Shown one piece after another: positions 63,120 through 64,000 of a DNA stretch of 64,000 nt (position 1 is its first letter; the number at the start of each line of letters is the position of its first letter). Location: positions 10,272 through 74,271 of the forward strand of contig CAYLHD010000001.1 in the NCBI GenBank assembly GCA_964383545.1, in the 5' to 3' direction. The translations under genes and the position numbers were made by a program. The notes beneath the pieces were generated by a model. That model made no database searches. It had not been told where the DNA came from and saw only the letters and a list, made by a program, of their open reading frames with translations. This DNA comes from JAGYLJ01 sp964383545. Its GTDB lineage: Bacteria > Patescibacteriota > Minisyncoccia > Phycocordibacterales > UBA12079.

Positions 63120-63400
63120 ACAGAGTTAATAATTAAATAAATTCTTTGAGGAAGGAGTTTTGGATAAATAGGCAAATAATGTCTTATTTATACAAATAGT
63201 CAAAAAACACCTTCTCTTTTAAGAAAATCGTTTTTTTGACTTTTTTATTGTCAGAGTGTTGGAAACAAAGAAAATTCTTTATTTTCAACACTCTCTCAGT
63301 AAAATAAAATGAGAGTGTTCTTTTAAAAAATTCCTCGTCAGATAGGCTGAAGAGGTAAATAATATAGACTATAAATTTTTTCTAAAAAGGGGAAAATGAA
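63120..63400 (+). promoter_or_regulatory. Long structured 5' leader
   Basis: About 280 bases without a convincing gene. Two strong stems: TCAAAAAAC...GTTTTTTTGA (63208-63241) followed by T residues, and AGAGTGTTG...CAACACTCT (63254-63296), with AGAGTGTT repeated soon after as a possible alternative partner. This resembles an attenuation-type leader; no known riboswitch class is recognised. Confidence 0.5.
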
Positions 63401-63619
63401 ATGGGAACATATATCAGGTTTTTTCTCGGGACACCAAAAAGATTAATGTGGACAGTGATAACAATCGGGATTGTTGTATGTACGGTTAACCCAGAAATCC
63501 TTAAAACTGCGTTGGAGAATCTGTCCAATGCTGTGTTATGTGCTGTTGGTCCTCTTTTGGGACCTGCTATAGCTGTTGTTATTGTTTTTGCTGGATTGAG
63601 ATTGACCATAAAAAAGTAG
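63401..63619 (+). CDS. SD-led two-helix membrane peptide
   Basis: A 72-residue protein: MGTYIRFFLGTPKRLMWTV, a first helix (VITIGIVVCTV), a short polar loop, then LCAVGPLLGPAIAVVIVFAGL and a basic end. AAAGGGGAAAA lies just before the ATG. Two helices and Gly/Pro turns recall VirB2-like pilins or holin-like peptides, but no assignment is safe. Two consensus promoters and a long leader suggest tight, strong expression. Confidence 0.65.
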   Translation: MGTYIRFFLGTPKRLMWTVITIGIVVCTVNPEILKTALENLSNAVLCAVGPLLGPAIAVVIVFAGLRLTIKK

Positions 63620-63645
63620 GGAAGATCTTTTAAAAAACTTCTAGC

Positions 63646-63675
63646 CACCAAATTTATTTAATTGGTGGTTTTTAA
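63646..63675 (+). terminator. Intrinsic terminator
   Basis: GCCACCAAAT-TTATTTA-ATTGGTGG then T run. Confidence 0.9.
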
Positions 63676-63685
63676 TTTTGAATTT

Positions 63686-63815
63686 AAGGTAATTTAAATT
63701 CTAAAAGAGGTTAGATAGAAGAGATGGTAAGTCGTAGAATTAGATCTGTGGAATTTTAACACCATACTATCGTTCCTCAAAATGTGGCTAAGGAGATTAT
63801 TGAGAAGAGGGGATA
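63686..63815 (+). pseudogene. Decayed third copy of the fusA 3' end
   Basis: GGTAATTTAAATTCTAAAAG...GATAGAAGAGATGG matches the fusA region near codon 645, then about 120 bases are deleted, then CCTCAAAATGTGGC...GAAGAGGGGATAA matches the end exactly as in copy 2. Stops interrupt the frame. Confidence 0.85.
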
Positions 63816-63845
63816 AAAATAAGAAATAAAAAAACAATAAAAAAA

Positions 63846-63880
63846 GGGCAATACTAAAAGCATTGCCCTTTCGGGTTAAA
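63846..63880. terminator. Bidirectional terminator
   Basis: AAGGGCAAT...ATTGCCCTT, flanked by A tract on the left; suits the minus-strand gene to its right. Confidence 0.85.
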
Positions 63881-63890
63881 AAAGAAAGGT

Positions 63891-64000
63891 TTAAGGTTTG
63901 TATCGGCCGAATCCGGGGCCATTAGGACTTTTGTAAAGTACTCCGGCTGAATCAACTCCTGAAATGCAACACCCGTGGTATAAGTAATTAGTTACAAGCT
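63891..64000 (-). CDS. C-terminal end of an unknown protein (cut by window edge)
   Basis: An open frame on the minus strand from the window edge to the stop at 63891: LVTNYLYHGCCISGVDSAG, then VLYKSPNGPGFGRYKP. Rich in Gly, Tyr and Pro with a Cys-Cys pair. The terminator directly after the stop supports a real gene. No family can be named from 36 residues. Confidence 0.5.
   Translation of the reverse strand, partial: LVTNYLYHGCCISGVDSAGVLYKSPNGPGFGRYKP

Noticed and set aside
1..64000. Alternative genetic code (TGA as Gly)
   Set aside because: Several conserved genes end at TGA at the expected length, for example the GT2 gene at 14616 and the SD-led gene at 44115.

Overview
The window is an AT-rich bacterial scaffold. 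Gene content points to a member of the Patescibacteria (Candidate Phyla Radiation), most likely the Parcubacteria side. The evidence is compact ribosomal and secretion genes, a set of two-helix T4SS-type pilins, an O-antigen ligase/TPR protein, MOFRL glycerate kinase next to PEP synthase and enolase, and DUF2914 and UPF0213 proteins, with almost no biosynthesis. TGA is used as a stop, so the code is standard. The lineage is inferred from gene content and not tested. The scaffold holds five runs of exactly 100 N, which are fixed-length assembly gaps; three lie inside genes (map, a Lys/Arg-rich protein, ddl).

Layout. 1-11.3 kb: secY-adk-map-ndk, a candidate structured RNA, an O-antigen ligase-like protein, murB, a histone-like protein, secA and infC-rpmI-rplT. 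11.4-18.5 kb: two metallo-beta-lactamase-fold proteins, an SPFH protein, a four-gene cell-surface glycosylation operon (GT2, two GT39-like integral membrane proteins, GtrA) and rpmB. 18.9-23.1 kb: M50 protease, rpsL-rpsG (without fusA), obg and gatB. 23.2-26.5 kb, minus strand: four pilin paralogues, two coupled lipoproteins, a small membrane protein and a GIY-YIG protein. 26.6-27.0 kb: tRNA-Gln and tRNA-derived debris. 27-37.5 kb: glycerate kinase, ppsA-eno, trmD, ddl, and a CsoR/CstR-trxA-gdhA-trxB redox operon. 37.5-50.5 kb: tRNA-Ala followed by an accessory island. 50.6-56.4 kb: 2-hydroxyacid dehydrogenase, MazF-like toxin, MYG1-like protein, a lipoprotein and fusA. 56.4-64 kb: accessory segments bounded by partial copies of the fusA 3' end, carrying hisS, tRNA-His, two glycan genes, a nucleotidyltransferase and a GNAT.

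The most unusual part is the 38-48 kb island. It has five different short proteins, each with an HExxH zinc-metallopeptidase motif. They are interspersed with mosaic palindromic modules that contain inverted copies of tRNA T-arm/acceptor ends around cores rich in GCGAAGC-type mini-hairpins. Two such junctions also carry duplicated 5' ends of neighbouring genes. Other signals: a GGAGGTTCAACCTCC palindrome that lies in intergenic DNA and also in frame inside eno and gatB; two styles of gene expression (leaderless -10-to-ATG genes versus genes with consensus sigma70 promoters, structured leaders and AAGGAGGTGA ribosome sites); and a fusA 3' end present three times.

How genes connect: glycerate kinase makes 2-phosphoglycerate, enolase converts it to PEP, and PEP synthase links PEP with pyruvate. 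CstR-like repressor, thioredoxin and thioredoxin reductase form a redox unit under a visible operator. The GT2/GT39/GtrA genes together look like polyprenyl-phosphate-sugar-dependent decoration of surface proteins.
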